Source: Paenibacillus sp. FJAT-29882 (GTDB lineage: Bacteria; Bacillota; Bacilli; Bacillales; DSM-1321). From it: a stretch of DNA of 64,000 bases. The translations under genes and the position numbers were made by a program. The notes under the pieces are model-generated. The model did not search any database and was not told the DNA's origin. It saw only the letters and a list, made by a program, of their open reading frames with translations. The stretch lies in the NCBI RefSeq assembly GCF_001510645.1, contig NZ_LMVB01000003.1:1-64000 (forward strand). Direction: 5' to 3'. Of this stretch, positions 32,912 to 42,425 are shown piece after piece (the first letter of the stretch is position 1; every line of letters starts with the position of its first letter).

Positions 32912-34348
32912 TTAGTAAGTTGTGAATTTGAAAATCTTCTGTATACGGTAAGTAATATACTTAAACACAGGGAGTTCATCCTGATATTCTTCATAATCAA
33001 CCGTATATATCCCATCTTTATTCTTCCAAAGGCGCCAGAAGTAAGCATTTACGTCTTTGGAAACCTCTGCAGTAGTAGGAGTGATGATTTTGACATTTGC
33101 TTCAAGGTTGTAATCATCCAGATTCCGTTCAGTGTAATTAGTAGAACCGCCGATAATGATGCTTTCTTCAGGCTTTTGAATGAACATCAATTTAGTATGA
33201 AATTGCTCCTTTTCCGTGTCATACCAGCGAATATGGATGTTTTCTCCATCAAGATTCGCTAATTCAGCGGCAACTGGCAGATTGGGCAGTCCAATTTTTT
33301 CGCTGCCAAAGGCATTTTTATTCGGATCGAGAATCATATGAATGCTAACGCCACGCTGAGCAGCCTTTGTAAGGGCCTTTACTACGGGGCGGTCGGCGAT
33401 GTAGAACATGGCCATCCAGATATGATCTCCATCTTTTGCTGCATCAATTTCTCGGAGAACATGCTTGTAAATCTTTCCTTCTGTCAGGAGCTGAACACCA
33501 ATTTCTCCCGTTTCCATCGACGTTTTTTCATAGATTGGAAACTGTTTTAGTCCTCCTGAAAAGCGTGCGACTGCTTCCTCGGCCTCTACAAAATCCGAAA
33601 TAATATTCCCGTCCATTTGAAACGCGATATTCGAATGATAGCCGCTTGCGTCATGAGGATTAGCAGATGTGATCAGTGCTGTTTTCTCTGTGGCAATCAA
33701 TTTTCGGTGATTGGCCTTAATATTAAGTAGCCGTAAATAGGAACGAACGGTAACTTTAGGTGCGGACTTCGCCAGTGGATTACGAATCCAGCCATACCCG
33801 GACTCACCAAACCATTGTAGAAACGTACGGTAAAAGCCAGAGTATATTGGGTTCGGATCTCGTAAACGATCTAGATTGGTCACTATCACATCAATCCCGT
33901 TTTCTCTCATTTCCTTTTCTTCTTCTAATTGATACGATTGATAGGTTGTATTCACTTCATCGGTAATAAAGATTATTTGAATATGAGGATTGGCTTGCTT
34001 CTTGGCAACAAGCTTATCCGTTAAAGTCTTACTTAATTTGGGGAAATGAACATCGCCATCATAAAATCCGTTGAACAAAAACATGTCAATTACAATAAAT
34101 TCATCAGCGTCTTCAATGGCTTGGTAGATATCATTGAATATCCGCTGTTCATGCTGGGCATGGCCGCTTTTGTCTTTGTACGACAAATCGTATATGAAAT
34201 TCACATCATCAACACGATGTACCTTTCCCTCAAAGGAAGTCCCCTCTGGTAGTGGTTTATAGCTGTTGTATACAATCACGACTGTAATAACTAGGAGAAT
34301 CAGATACATTCCATACATCCATTTGTTTAAAAACCAACTTCTTTTCAT
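32912..34348 (-). CDS. Membrane-anchored phospholipase D-like protein
   Basis: 478 aa. One N-terminal membrane helix (YLILLVITVVIVYN), then two PLD half-sites: NHRKLIATEKTALITSANPHD (near 213) and FHTKLMFIQKPEESIIIGGSTNYTERN (near 395). Both HxK motifs are present. The family covers cardiolipin synthases and phosphodiesterases, and the exact reaction is not fixed by sequence. Monocistronic, unrelated in position to the second PLD gene at 54175. Confidence 0.87.
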   Translation of the reverse strand: MKRSWFLNKWMYGMYLILLVITVVIVYNSYKPLPEGTSFEGKVHRVDDVNFIYDLSYKDKSGHAQHEQRIFNDIYQAIEDADEFIVIDMFLFNGFYDGDVHFPKLSKTLTDKLVAKKQANPHIQIIFITDEVNTTYQSYQLEEEKEMRENGIDVIVTNLDRLRDPNPIYSGFYRTFLQWFGESGYGWIRNPLAKSAPKVTVRSYLRLLNIKANHRKLIATEKTALITSANPHDASGYHSNIAFQMDGNIISDFVEAEEAVARFSGGLKQFPIYEKTSMETGEIGVQLLTEGKIYKHVLREIDAAKDGDHIWMAMFYIADRPVVKALTKAAQRGVSIHMILDPNKNAFGSEKIGLPNLPVAAELANLDGENIHIRWYDTEKEQFHTKLMFIQKPEESIIIGGSTNYTERNLDDYNLEANVKIITPTTAEVSKDVNAYFWRLWKNKDGIYTVDYEEYQDELPVFKYITYRIQKIFKFTTY

Positions 34349-34506
34349 TCTCTATTCCCCCAACATTAATAAGCCCATTTAACCCTTATATCCATAAATG
34401 GGTAGAGTAGAAACCTGAAAATTTTAAACGCCTGATAAAACGAGGAAGGAAGTGTAGCATAGCGTATAATAGAGAATACTAGATTGTAAAAAGGAGCTTT
34501 TAGACA

Positions 34507-35187
34507 ATGAAGAATCAGATTCTACACAATGATTGGGAGCCACTTTTGGCAGAGGAATTCAAAAAGCCGTATTATCAAGAGCTACGGGAGTTTTTGAAAA
34601 AAGAATATAGGAATGAAAGAATCCATCCAGAAGCCAAGGATATATACAGCGCGCTTACACTTACGCCATATCAGAAGGTAAAGGTGGTTATTCTAGGTCA
34701 GGATCCATATCACGGACCACATCAAGCACATGGTCTTAGTTTCTCTGTTCAACCAGAAGTGAGGATTCCGCCTTCTTTAAAAAATATTTATAAAGAATTG
34801 CATGCGGATATTGGCTGTACAATCCCAAATCACGGAAACCTTGTTCAATGGGCAGAGCAGGGGGTACTGCTTTTGAATACTGTATTGACAGTTAGAGAAG
34901 GGGAAGCACATTCCCATCGAGGAAAAGGCTGGGAATTATTTACGAATAAAGTCATTTCACTATTAAATGAACGCGAGACACCAGTGGTCTTCATTTTATG
35001 GGGAAAACCTGCGCAAAGTAAAATCCCGTTAATTGATACGAAGAAGCATCCTATCATCACTTCGGTTCACCCGAGCCCATTATCTGCAAATAGGGGCTTC
35101 TTTGGTAGCCAACCATTTTCAAAAACCAATCAGCTTCTAAAACAGCTAGGGGAACAAGAAATTGATTGGCAAATTTCAAATAGATAA
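34507..35187 (+). CDS. ung: Uracil-DNA glycosylase
   Basis: 226 aa family 1 UDG. Water-activating motif [18 protein letters not shown] (near 62), the uracil-contact Asn in LLNTVLTV, and the HPSPLSA minor-groove loop. Removes uracil from DNA in base excision repair. Begins the ung-ywdI-ywdK-gerQ stretch known from B. subtilis. Confidence 0.97.
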   Translation: MKNQILHNDWEPLLAEEFKKPYYQELREFLKKEYRNERIHPEAKDIYSALTLTPYQKVKVVILGQDPYHGPHQAHGLSFSVQPEVRIPPSLKNIYKELHADIGCTIPNHGNLVQWAEQGVLLLNTVLTVREGEAHSHRGKGWELFTNKVISLLNERETPVVFILWGKPAQSKIPLIDTKKHPIITSVHPSPLSANRGFFGSQPFSKTNQLLKQLGEQEIDWQISNR

Positions 35188-35298
35188 TAAGGTTGTTTTG
35201 TGTAATTCTAAAGCCTGTAAAAGTGGGTTAGTTAAATCAGGATAAATACTGACAATATTCCACATGAAACAGGGAATTTTGTGAAAGGATTGTAGAGT

Positions 35299-35496
35299 AT
35301 GCAGGAAAAAAGAATAAATTGTATGGCTTGCAAGCATTATTATGTAACGTGGGATCCGCATTTTCCACGAGGATGCAGATCATTTTCCTTTAAAAGTGCC
35401 AATCTTCCATCATTAGAAGTATTCCGCTTATCGGGTGAAGCTTGTATGAAGTTTTCACCGAAGCCTGCTTGCAAACCAGTAAGAAGCAAACTTTGA
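35299..35496 (+). CDS. Small cysteine-rich protein downstream of ung
   Basis: 65 aa. Cysteines C8 and C11 (CMAC) with later C26, C49 and C57 could form a zinc site. Aromatic run HYYVTWDPHFPRGCRSFSFKS. ATG with AAAGGA upstream. Homologues are commonly found next to ung in Bacillus, which suggests a conserved but unknown function. Confidence 0.7.
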   Translation: MQEKRINCMACKHYYVTWDPHFPRGCRSFSFKSANLPSLEVFRLSGEACMKFSPKPACKPVRSKL

Positions 35497-35536
35497 ACAG
35501 ATGCTCATTTTTTGATATGCTAAGCAACAGCAGAGG

Positions 35537-35571
35537 CTGTCTCAAAAGTGTCTGACCCTTTCGACAGCCAT
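35537..35571. repeat. Hairpin repeat fragment (TCTGACCC family)
   Basis: GGCTGTC ... GACAGCC stem enclosing TGTCTGACCCTTT. It carries the same core as the longer elements at 40262-40375 and 41506-41620. It may also end transcription of the upstream gene. Confidence 0.5.
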
Positions 35572-35589
35572 AAATAAAGAGGTGAGAAG

Positions 35590-35889
35590 ATGGAAGTTTC
35601 ATCTGGGAAAATATTAGATAAAATGGGTGAACTGGTTGCAAAAGCAAAGCAGGCGGAATCTAAAGCGGAATTAAGTGGCTATGTGCTTGCGATTCAAGCG
35701 TTATGCGATGTCTTGCATGAAGGAAAGGAAGAAACGGCAACACATTTAAGTACGGGCCATGTTCCAGTGCAGCCGCAAGCTTTATTCACTCAGCCGATGC
35801 AGCCACAAGTCCCGATTGTTTCATCCATAACACAAATGAAACCTGTTAAAATAGCGGATGCAAATGGAGATTCTTTGTTTGATTTTTAA
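35590..35889 (+). CDS. ywdI: YwdI family protein (DUF5327)
   Basis: 99 aa. N-terminal helical part KILDKMGELVAKAKQAESKAELSGYVLAIQALCDVL, then a Pro/Gln-rich linker and an acidic end DANGDSLFDF. Function unknown. AGAGGTGAG before the ATG; 18 bases before ywdK. Order as in B. subtilis. Confidence 0.85.
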   Translation: MEVSSGKILDKMGELVAKAKQAESKAELSGYVLAIQALCDVLHEGKEETATHLSTGHVPVQPQALFTQPMQPQVPIVSSITQMKPVKIADANGDSLFDF

Positions 35890-35907
35890 ATAGAAGGGGT
35901 GTTTGGG

Positions 35908-36276
35908 ATGAAATTATTTATTATTTTAGGGGCGATTAATGCCTTTGTAGCTGTGGCACTTGGTGCTTTCGGTGCCCATGGGTTAGAGGGGAAAATCTCC
36001 GATAAATACTTAGCGACATGGCAGACTGGTGTCCAGTATCAAATGTTTCATGCCATAGGCTTGCTAATTATCGGAATTCTTTTTGGGAAAATTTCTAGTC
36101 CTATTATGAACTGGTCAGGATGGCTCATGTTTGCTGGTATCATTTTATTCTCAGGCAGTTTGTATGTACTGAGTGTATCGGGAATTAAAGTTCTTGGTGC
36201 AGTTACCCCTCTAGGAGGAGTCGCTTTCCTTGTAGCCTGGGTGTTGCTAGTCGTTGCAACAGTGAAGTATGTATAA
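35908..36276 (+). CDS. ywdK: YwdK family membrane protein (DUF423)
   Basis: 122 aa from ATG 35908 (AAGGGGTG eight bases upstream). Four membrane helices; N-terminal [16 protein letters not shown] and the [10 protein letters not shown] motif define DUF423. Function unknown. A strong terminator follows. Confidence 0.88.
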   Translation: MKLFIILGAINAFVAVALGAFGAHGLEGKISDKYLATWQTGVQYQMFHAIGLLIIGILFGKISSPIMNWSGWLMFAGIILFSGSLYVLSVSGIKVLGAVTPLGGVAFLVAWVLLVVATVKYV

Positions 36277-36332
36277 ACAAAAAAAGAGGCCGTCACAAGG
36301 ATTGAATCTTGTAACAGCCTCTTTTTTTTGCG
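36277..36332. terminator. Terminator after ywdK
   Basis: AAAAAAGAGGC-GT-ACAAG ... CTTGT-AC-GCCTCTTTTTTTT; nearly complete long stem with A and T runs on the two sides, so active for both strands (also gerQ side). Confidence 0.88.
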
Positions 36333-36448
36333 AAAAGGCGAAAAATATACTCCTTTTTCATGAATTTTAGTGAGTAGCTAAAGTGCCTGTCCATGAAGTT
36401 GCTTCTGAGGTTAGCCAAAGTCCCCTTATGCCTCTTTTATGCAGTAAA

Positions 36449-36476
36449 ACCCCCACTGATTGAAGTTTCGCTTTAT
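36449..36476. repeat. Dispersed repeat end, copy a (at gerQ stop)
   Basis: CCCCCACTGATTGAAGTTTC then GCTTTATC. Same end sequence as 37891-37919, 45646-45670 and 57927-57953. Its outer edge supplies the TAA stop codon of gerQ. Confidence 0.7.
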
Positions 36477-36958
36477 CTAGGTGGGTAGGACGCCATATTC
36501 GCTTGACCTGATCCAAAGGGATATTCATATTCAATTTCTTCTTCAAAGCTGATGTAATCTAAATAAACCATTGGTATTAAGTATCGAAGTCCTGTTTGGG
36601 GATCACTGATTATGATATGGTCACGCCCGGCAGCTTCTATAATGCCTTTAAAAATTTTCGCATTCCACTCCCGGTTATTTTCAAAGGTCGTATAAATGGT
36701 CACTAACTTTCCCTTATTAAGTCTTAGGATGTTCTCAATATAAGATTCTTCGACTGATAGCATTCCTGGAACCGGTGGACCGCCGGCTGGCATGCTTGGT
36801 GGAACCGGTACTTGTAATGGGGCTTGAGTAGGTTGATACGGTCCCTGTTGATAGCCAGTCGGACTTTGAGTTGGATTAACATTGCCATATTGTTGAGGAT
36901 AGCCTTGTGGAAATGGGTAATTTCCAAATTGATTTTGGTTTGTAGGCTGATTCATCAT
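36473..36958 (-). CDS. gerQ: Spore coat protein GerQ
   Basis: 161 aa. N-terminal half is Pro/Gln/Tyr-rich (QGYPQQYGNVNP), the C-terminal half is the conserved domain SYIENILRLNKGKLVTIYTTFE ... GRDHIIISDPQTGLRYLIPMVYLDYISFEE. GerQ is a coat protein cross-linked by transglutaminase Tgl and needed for CwlJ localisation. It lies downstream of cwlJ on the same strand, as in the B. anthracis cwlJ-gerQ pair. The C-terminus ends at a dispersed repeat that provides the stop codon, so a few terminal residues may have been replaced. Confidence 0.93.
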   Translation of the reverse strand: MMNQPTNQNQFGNYPFPQGYPQQYGNVNPTQSPTGYQQGPYQPTQAPLQVPVPPSMPAGGPPVPGMLSVEESYIENILRLNKGKLVTIYTTFENNREWNAKIFKGIIEAAGRDHIIISDPQTGLRYLIPMVYLDYISFEEEIEYEYPFGSGQANMASYPPR

Positions 36959-37195
36959 TTTCCCTCCAAATATCTGAAATTAGACATGAAACTAAGTACA
37001 TGCTTTTTGAAATACGGAGTGACTCGTCAATTAAGATCCTTACAGCTCTTTTCTTGCTGTATTCTGGCTTATTGTGAAAAAGATCGATGCGAAAATCCGT
37101 GGTGTACTCCTTCTTTTCTTTGACCAGAGGAAGTGAGTTATGCCGATGAAGACATAAGGGATCGGTGTAAACAAACAACCTCTGTAGCCATTCTT

Positions 37196-37627
37196 TTAAT
37201 ACGTACTATACACGCTTGGACAATTCGCTTGTGTTGGCTGGAAGAAGCAGTGTGACTTAAATCGTCCAGTATGGTCTTGGTTATACCATTGTGCAGGGCA
37301 AGCCCCAGGAGGCTTAAAAAACCATAACGAATTTCGGGCTGGATGGTAGCGGTTGCCTTTAATTATTTTTCTAGCAAGGTCAATTTCTGATTGACGAGCC
37401 CGTTGATAGAAATACCCTTTCTGAGTGGCCTCAAAGCCCCCGGGATTTTGAAAGACCATCTTATTCATGTTTGAAATATTTTTAAAATCAAGACATTCGG
37501 CTCTTACCCGGTTTACACCCACATTTCCAACTAACAGCATTCCTTGAGTCCCATCTGCCTCAGCTTCAGCCCGTATCAGACGGGCTAAAAGTTTTACATC
37601 TGCCTCATTATGCTTGATGACTGCCAA
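37196..37627 (-). CDS. cwlJ: Spore cortex-lytic hydrolase CwlJ
   Basis: 143 aa from TTG 37627, chosen because AGAGGTGATT lies just upstream and the protein then begins MAVI like B. subtilis CwlJ. SleB/CwlJ hydrolase domain: LARLIRAEAEADGTQGMLLVGNVGVNR with the catalytic Glu, then GYFYQRAR and CPAQWYNQDHTGRFKSHCFFQPT. Degrades cortex peptidoglycan during Ca-DPA-triggered germination. No signal peptide, as usual for CwlJ. Followed by gerQ. Confidence 0.94.
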   Translation of the reverse strand: MAVIKHNEADVKLLARLIRAEAEADGTQGMLLVGNVGVNRVRAECLDFKNISNMNKMVFQNPGGFEATQKGYFYQRARQSEIDLARKIIKGNRYHPARNSLWFFKPPGACPAQWYNQDHTGRFKSHCFFQPTQANCPSVYSTY

Positions 37628-38044
37628 CCTAATCACCTCTCAATGGCTGTTTTACTATTTAATCTTGACGTTATTGGTTATAGGGGAATTTAACGTAACA
37701 ATTGCATCATCACTAATTCATGTGTACGGTAACGTGGGCAAGTTTATGACAAAAAGGTTTGAGTCATTGTGGGGAGCAAATTATTGTGGGAATTCAAAGG
37801 AAAAGGAACAATTAAAACATATGTCTTATCACGAAAAGGTCCGATCTCATAGCTACTATATATCGTTTATCACGCATTAACGGAAAGTCAAAACCCCACT
37901 GATTGAAGTTTCACTTTATATAACGTGTAATGAACACAATAAACGGTGTATAGTGTGCGAGATCAGACCTTTTTGGGACAACTTTCAAACTTTATCTAAT
38001 ACAGATATGTGTGGGAAGTCAGCCCTTCTATATGTTCTAATTGA
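37628..38044. other. Gap between hemQ and cwlJ
   Basis: 417 bases without a credible gene. Contains repeat copy b (37891-37919) and, at 37950-37985, a half element ending TCAGACCTTTTTGGGACAAC that matches the right arm of the 40262-40375 hairpin element. The cwlJ promoter must lie at the left edge; no sigma-E consensus was identified with confidence. Confidence 0.6.
37891..37919. repeat. Dispersed repeat end, copy b
   Basis: ACCCCACTGATTGAAGTTTC then ACTTTATA; same as copy a apart from one or two bases, without a left half nearby. Confidence 0.7.
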
Positions 38045-38794
38045 TTATACAGATAAAAATGTCGAAATTTCTTCTTCGGAAAGGATGTTTCCAACAAAGA
38101 AAGAACCGAATTCACCATAGCGGGCACTTACTTCGTCAAAACGCATTTCATAAACAATTTTTTTGAATTGCAGGACATCGTCTGAGAATAATGTAACGCC
38201 CCATTCAAAATCATCAAAACCGACTGAGCCGGAAATGATTTGTTTCACCTTTCCTGCATAACTGCGGCCAATCAAACCGTGGGAGCGCATTAAGCCTTTG
38301 CGTTCTTCCATAGAAAGCATATACCAATTGTCATCGCCATCGCGACGCTTGTCCATTGGATAGAAGCAAGCATACTTCGATTTAGGCAAAATAGGGTACA
38401 AACGAGAACGAACGTGAGGATTTTGGTAAGGATCCTCGTCCGACTCACCGGCAAGATAGTTGCTGAGTTCAACAACAGATACGTAAGAATAACTAGGGGT
38501 TGTGTATTCAGCAAGCTTCGATTTATTGAATTCCAATTCAATTGCCTGAAGCTCTTCCATTGTTGGACGTGCAAACATCATCATGAAATCTGCCTTTTGA
38601 CCAACGATTGTATAAAGTGCATGACTGCCTTCTTTATTACTTTGTGTTGTATTCCATTTGTCAACTAAACGGTTGAATTCTGAAATTGCTTCTTGGCGTT
38701 CTTCATTAGAGATTATTTTCCAAGATGCCCAATCAATTGTACGGAAATCGTGCAGGCAATACCAGCCATCAAGGGTTTGTGCAGCTTCACTCAT
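38045..38794 (-). CDS. hemQ: Coproheme decarboxylase
   Basis: 249 aa from ATG 38794 (TAGGAGTGA upstream; upstream in-frame codons are not conserved). Chlorite-dismutase fold; [17 protein letters not shown] at the N-terminus, [10 protein letters not shown], and [29 protein letters not shown] with the heme-propionate-binding residues. Last enzyme of the Gram-positive coproporphyrin-dependent heme pathway. B. subtilis YwfI, encoded next to pta on the opposite strand, as here. Confidence 0.95.
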   Translation of the reverse strand: MSEAAQTLDGWYCLHDFRTIDWASWKIISNEERQEAISEFNRLVDKWNTTQSNKEGSHALYTIVGQKADFMMMFARPTMEELQAIELEFNKSKLAEYTTPSYSYVSVVELSNYLAGESDEDPYQNPHVRSRLYPILPKSKYACFYPMDKRRDGDDNWYMLSMEERKGLMRSHGLIGRSYAGKVKQIISGSVGFDDFEWGVTLFSDDVLQFKKIVYEMRFDEVSARYGEFGSFFVGNILSEEEISTFLSV

Positions 38795-39272
38795 GAGTAT
38801 CACTCCTATATGTTTTTGTGTATGAAGAACAGAGGGAGAACGATTAACTTGAAAAATACAACTAGTGTTGTATACGCTCACAATACGAGAACCCGCTTCA
38901 TACTAAATTTTGGCGAATTATCGCCTGGTTTTTTTCTATATATTAACTATATCATAATTTAATTTAAAGGAAATTTTGTGAATCGGATATGGTCCCAATT
39001 TAGCTCAACACGTTCAAAATTTGTTCATATTTATCCTAGTCATGATCTGTCAACTTACCCCTCTTTTATACCATCTTTGTGAAATGATAACGCATACTAT
39101 CTCGAAATAATATTTTTTTATAAATGTAAGCGGTGTCAGGTTGCCTGTTTCTAGAATTTTTCAGGCTAACAGGGTATGCTAATTATATAACAATAAAAAT
39201 GAATGTTTGCAGCCGTAGTTCATTAGGAATTGTGTCGGTTCATACAAGTCATTTCGTACAGGAGGAAAAAGC
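38795..39272. other. Divergent hemQ/pta control region
   Basis: 478 bases, AT-rich. Contains the perfect cre box at 39125-39138 and presumably the promoters of both genes. No other structure was recognised. Confidence 0.7.
39125..39138. promoter_or_regulatory. cre box upstream of pta (CcpA site)
   Basis: TGTAAGCGGTGTCA agrees with the consensus TGWAANCGNTNWCA at every position. It lies about 135 bases before the pta start. In B. subtilis CcpA activates pta through a cre upstream of the promoter, which agrees with this placement. Confidence 0.88.
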
Positions 39273-40250
39273 ATGAGTAATTTATTTGATACATTAAAAG
39301 AAAAAGTCTCAGGGCAAAACCTAAAAATTGTTTTTCCAGAAGGTTTGGATGAACGAATCTTGACAGCCGCTGCTCGTTTGGCAGCAGATAAGTTATTGAC
39401 TCCTATCCTAATTGGAGATATTGAAAAAATAGAGCAATCAGCCAAAAATCTAGGTGTTTCCCTTGAAGAGGTAGAAATCTATGATCCTGCTCAATACTTG
39501 ATGATGGACGAACTTGTTGCATCTTTCGTGGAAGCACGTAAAGGAAAAGCAACTGAAGAACAAGCACGTCAAATTTTATTGAATGAAAATTATTTCGGTA
39601 CAATGCTTGTGCATACGAATAAAGCAGATGGCCTTGTTAGTGGTGCAATACATTCCACTGCAGATACAGTGCGTCCAGCCTTGCAAGTCATTAAGACGAA
39701 ACAAGGAGTTAAAAAGACTTCTGGGGTATTTATCATGGTTCGCGATGAAGAAAAATATGTGTTTGCAGATTGTGCCATCAACATTGCACCAGATAGCAAT
39801 GATTTAGCTGAAATTGCGATTGAAAGTGCAAAAACAGCTCAAATGTTTAATATTGAGCCACGTGTTGCGATGCTTAGCTTCTCAACAAAAGGATCAGCGG
39901 TTTCACCAGAAACAGAAAGAGTTGCGGAAGCAGTAAAAATCGCCCAAGAGTTGAATCCGACTTTAATTCTTGACGGAGAATTCCAATTCGATGCTGCATT
40001 TGTCCCTTCTGTTGCGAAAAGTAAAGCGCCTGATTCTTTAATACAAGGTGATGCGAACGTATTTGTATTCCCAAGCCTTGAAGCGGGTAATATTGGATAC
40101 AAAATTGCACAGCGTCTTGGTAATTTCGAAGCGGTTGGTCCGGTTCTACAAGGCTTGAATCGTCCTGTGAATGATCTTTCTCGTGGATGTAATGAAGAAG
40201 ATGTATATAAATTGGCCTTGATTACTGCTGGTCAAGCAATCGAACGATAA
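39273..40250 (+). CDS. pta: Phosphate acetyltransferase
   Basis: 325 aa, the short Pta form. Motifs: VFPEGLDERILTAAARLAADKL, NYFGTMLVHTNKADGLVSGAIHSTADTVRPALQ and the C-terminal QGLNRPVNDLSRGCNEEDVYKLA. Converts acetyl-CoA and phosphate to acetyl phosphate in overflow metabolism. CAGGAGGA before the ATG. Behind a perfect CcpA box; upstream of lipL as in B. subtilis. Confidence 0.97.
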   Translation: MSNLFDTLKEKVSGQNLKIVFPEGLDERILTAAARLAADKLLTPILIGDIEKIEQSAKNLGVSLEEVEIYDPAQYLMMDELVASFVEARKGKATEEQARQILLNENYFGTMLVHTNKADGLVSGAIHSTADTVRPALQVIKTKQGVKKTSGVFIMVRDEEKYVFADCAINIAPDSNDLAEIAIESAKTAQMFNIEPRVAMLSFSTKGSAVSPETERVAEAVKIAQELNPTLILDGEFQFDAAFVPSVAKSKAPDSLIQGDANVFVFPSLEAGNIGYKIAQRLGNFEAVGPVLQGLNRPVNDLSRGCNEEDVYKLALITAGQAIER

Positions 40251-40261
40251 TAGTTAGTCCT

Positions 40262-40375
40262 GGGTGTCACATAAGGGTCTGACCTCGCACTCTAAATCAG
40301 TATGTAGTGTCTCATACACTTATCATATACTGTGTTTAGTTGTTGCGGGGTCAGACCCTTTGCTTTGGGACACCT
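40262..40375. repeat. Long hairpin repeat between pta and lipL
   Basis: Imperfect inverted repeat: GGTGTC-acata-AGGGTCTGACC on the left, GGGGTCAGACCCTTT-GCTTTG-GGACACC on the right, with about 60 bases between. The same GGTCTGACC core recurs at 41506-41620, 35537-35571, 37950-37985 and 2580-2665, so it is a dispersed family, probably a non-coding mobile or terminator-like element. Confidence 0.7.
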
Positions 40376-40460
40376 CTGTTTTCACATGCCTTTTTTTAAA
40401 AACATAAAGCTAATGGTATAATGGATTTGATTTAAATGATGATAAAAAGGAAGCGTTTAA

Positions 40461-41300
40461 ATGAGTGAAAAAGAATCTTTAATCATTCAGCCGGAGTGGA
40501 GAATCATCGATCAATCTTCACTTGGCCCCAATTTTCATGCATTACAGTCATTTGCAATGGACGATACATTATGCGCCTCTGTCGGCAGTGGCCGTTCCCA
40601 AGCTGTGGCTAGAGCATGGCTGCATCACCAAACGATCGTACTCGGAATTCAAGATACAAGGCTTCCATTCCTTCAAAGTGGAATATCATATTTAAATGCC
40701 TTAGGCTATCGGGTCATTGTAAGGAATTCAGGAGGACTTGCTGTTGTTCTTGATGAGGGCGTGCTAAATGTCTCGCTTGTATTTCCAGAAACGGAGCGAA
40801 GAATCGAAATCAATCGTGGATATGATGCCATGCTTGACTTGATTCGCACGATGTTCTCCCAATATGGTGTGAACATTGAAGCAAAAGAAATTATGGGATC
40901 GTATTGCCCCGGAAGTTATGATCTTAGTATAAATGATAAAAAATTCGCAGGTATTTCTCAGCGGAGAATTCGTAATGGAGTCGCTGTTCAAATCTATTTA
41001 TGTGTAAATGGAAGTGGATCTGAGCGTGCAGAGCTTATTCGTGGCTTTTATGCTCAAGCCAAAAGAGACGTGGCTACAAAGTTTGCCTATCCTGATATTC
41101 AACCAGAAGTGATGGCATCATTATCAGAACTATTACATGTACCATTAACCATCCAGGATGTAATGATGAGTCTATTGCAAACCTTAAAGCAAACAAGTGG
41201 AAGCATTTACTCCTCACAACTTCAGCCAGAAGAGCTAGCTATATATGAAGGATATTTAGTGAGAGTGAAAGAACGAAACGACAAGCTAGATGAAGAGTGA
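40461..41300 (+). CDS. lipL: Octanoyl-[GcvH]:protein N-octanoyltransferase
   Basis: 279 aa, BPL/LplA-fold transferase. [23 protein letters not shown] near 90-112 binds the acyl chain and the acyl-thioester Cys is in [15 protein letters not shown] (near 150), followed by [10 protein letters not shown]. LipL moves octanoate from GcvH to E2 subunits in the Bacillus lipoate relay. AAGGAAG before the ATG. Confidence 0.94.
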   Translation: MSEKESLIIQPEWRIIDQSSLGPNFHALQSFAMDDTLCASVGSGRSQAVARAWLHHQTIVLGIQDTRLPFLQSGISYLNALGYRVIVRNSGGLAVVLDEGVLNVSLVFPETERRIEINRGYDAMLDLIRTMFSQYGVNIEAKEIMGSYCPGSYDLSINDKKFAGISQRRIRNGVAVQIYLCVNGSGSERAELIRGFYAQAKRDVATKFAYPDIQPEVMASLSELLHVPLTIQDVMMSLLQTLKQTSGSIYSSQLQPEELAIYEGYLVRVKERNDKLDEE

Positions 41301-41708
41301 CATACAAAACCTAAAATGGCGTTAAAAAGCCATCCGTTACTATGAAGGTTCTATCATTAAGCACGCTACACTCGCCTAATCATAATGGTGGCGGGGCGGA
41401 GCAGGAGTTCAAGATACTTTCTATAATAAAGTAAGGATACCCGCTAAGTAGATTGGCTACATTATTAAGTCGCGAAGCCCCGTCCCCATATCTTTAATAC
41501 AAAATAGGATGCAAAAGGGTATGACCAACACTCTATACTCAGTGAATAGTGATGAAAATTTTACCTGAAAGAAGTGAAATAGCTATATGGTCTGTCCCTT
41601 TTCCGTAGCATCCTTTTTTTTATCTAAATTATTAAGTTATATTACACGTAAAATATAAACGTGTGTTGCCTACCGTCTCCACAAATACGTATCTATTTAA
41701 ATGGCTAA
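41301..41708. other. Gap between convergent lipL and rsfA
   Basis: 408 bases. The left 200 bases carry no gene; a GGGGCGGAG/CGAAGCCCCGTCC complementary pair (about 41394-41402 and 41474-41486) suggests a folded remnant. The right part is the hairpin repeat 41506-41620. Confidence 0.55.
41506..41620. repeat. Long hairpin repeat / terminator before rsfA end
   Basis: AGGATGC-AAAAGGGTATGACCA on the left and TGGTCTGTCCCTTTTCCGTA-GCATCCT on the right, then TTTTTTTT. Same family as 40262-40375. The T run lets it terminate lipL transcription. Confidence 0.7.
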
Positions 41709-42425
41709 TTATTCAGCTACTTTTTCCAAATTACCGTTACGATCCATTTTGAATTTAGTAGCAGGGCGCTCGTCTTCTTCTAAGAGCACGAGTTTTCTAG
41801 CGCGGTTCATGATATTCATCAAAGTTTCGTAGTCTTCTTGCATGAGCCCGCTATTTTGCTCAAGTGAATTCATTTGATTTTCTAAGGCGTTATTTCGTTG
41901 TCTCAATTCTTTCATTTCGAGCTTTAGTCTTTCATTTTCAGCCCGAAGTAGTTCTACATGCAGTGTTGAGTCATCCATAGATTGTAAAAATGAGATAACC
42001 ATGTCTAACGTTAGAGATGAACTTGATTTTGCTATTTCCCTAGTCTGCATGGGGGCTGCTAGTTCTTCTGCTAGTTCTACAGATATTTCTGGAGCTATCG
42101 TCTTCACGGGTTTAGCAGATAACCCGATTGCGTCTGCTGTAGGAGCGGGTGGTGTATAAAGCAGGCGTTTTTTTCCACCCTGTTCTTTTCCTAACATTCG
42201 ATTTCGCTGTTTGCGTTGTTTTTTTGCCAATTGCAGCGCTTTGTCATATGTATGACGAACGACCGCATTCCAACGAAATCCACAGGCAGCTGACGTACGA
42301 TTTAACTTATCACCGACTTCCTCAAAAGCATTCAATTGGGTGCTGCCTTCACGCACATGCCGCAGCACAGTCTCAGCGAGTAACAAATCATCTTCTTCTG
42401 TCCAAGCATCTTGACGAACTTTCAT
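41709..42425 (-). CDS. rsfA: Prespore-specific regulator RsfA
   Basis: 238 aa. N-terminal Myb/SANT-like DNA-binding domain ([17 protein letters not shown] ... [13 protein letters not shown], residues 8-60), a Pro/Ala-rich linker, and a C-terminal coiled coil ([26 protein letters not shown]). RsfA tunes sigma-F-dependent transcription in the forespore. Position between lipL and ywfO as in B. subtilis (ywfN). Confidence 0.93.
   Translation of the reverse strand: MKVRQDAWTEEDDLLLAETVLRHVREGSTQLNAFEEVGDKLNRTSAACGFRWNAVVRHTYDKALQLAKKQRKQRNRMLGKEQGGKKRLLYTPPAPTADAIGLSAKPVKTIAPEISVELAEELAAPMQTREIAKSSSSLTLDMVISFLQSMDDSTLHVELLRAENERLKLEMKELRQRNNALENQMNSLEQNSGLMQEDYETLMNIMNRARKLVLLEEDERPATKFKMDRNGNLEKVAE

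Noticed and set aside
37614-37880. 88-codon frame opposite and upstream of cwlJ
   Set aside because: It starts inside cwlJ's 5' end, has no ribosome site, and covers the cwlJ promoter region; no recognisable domain.
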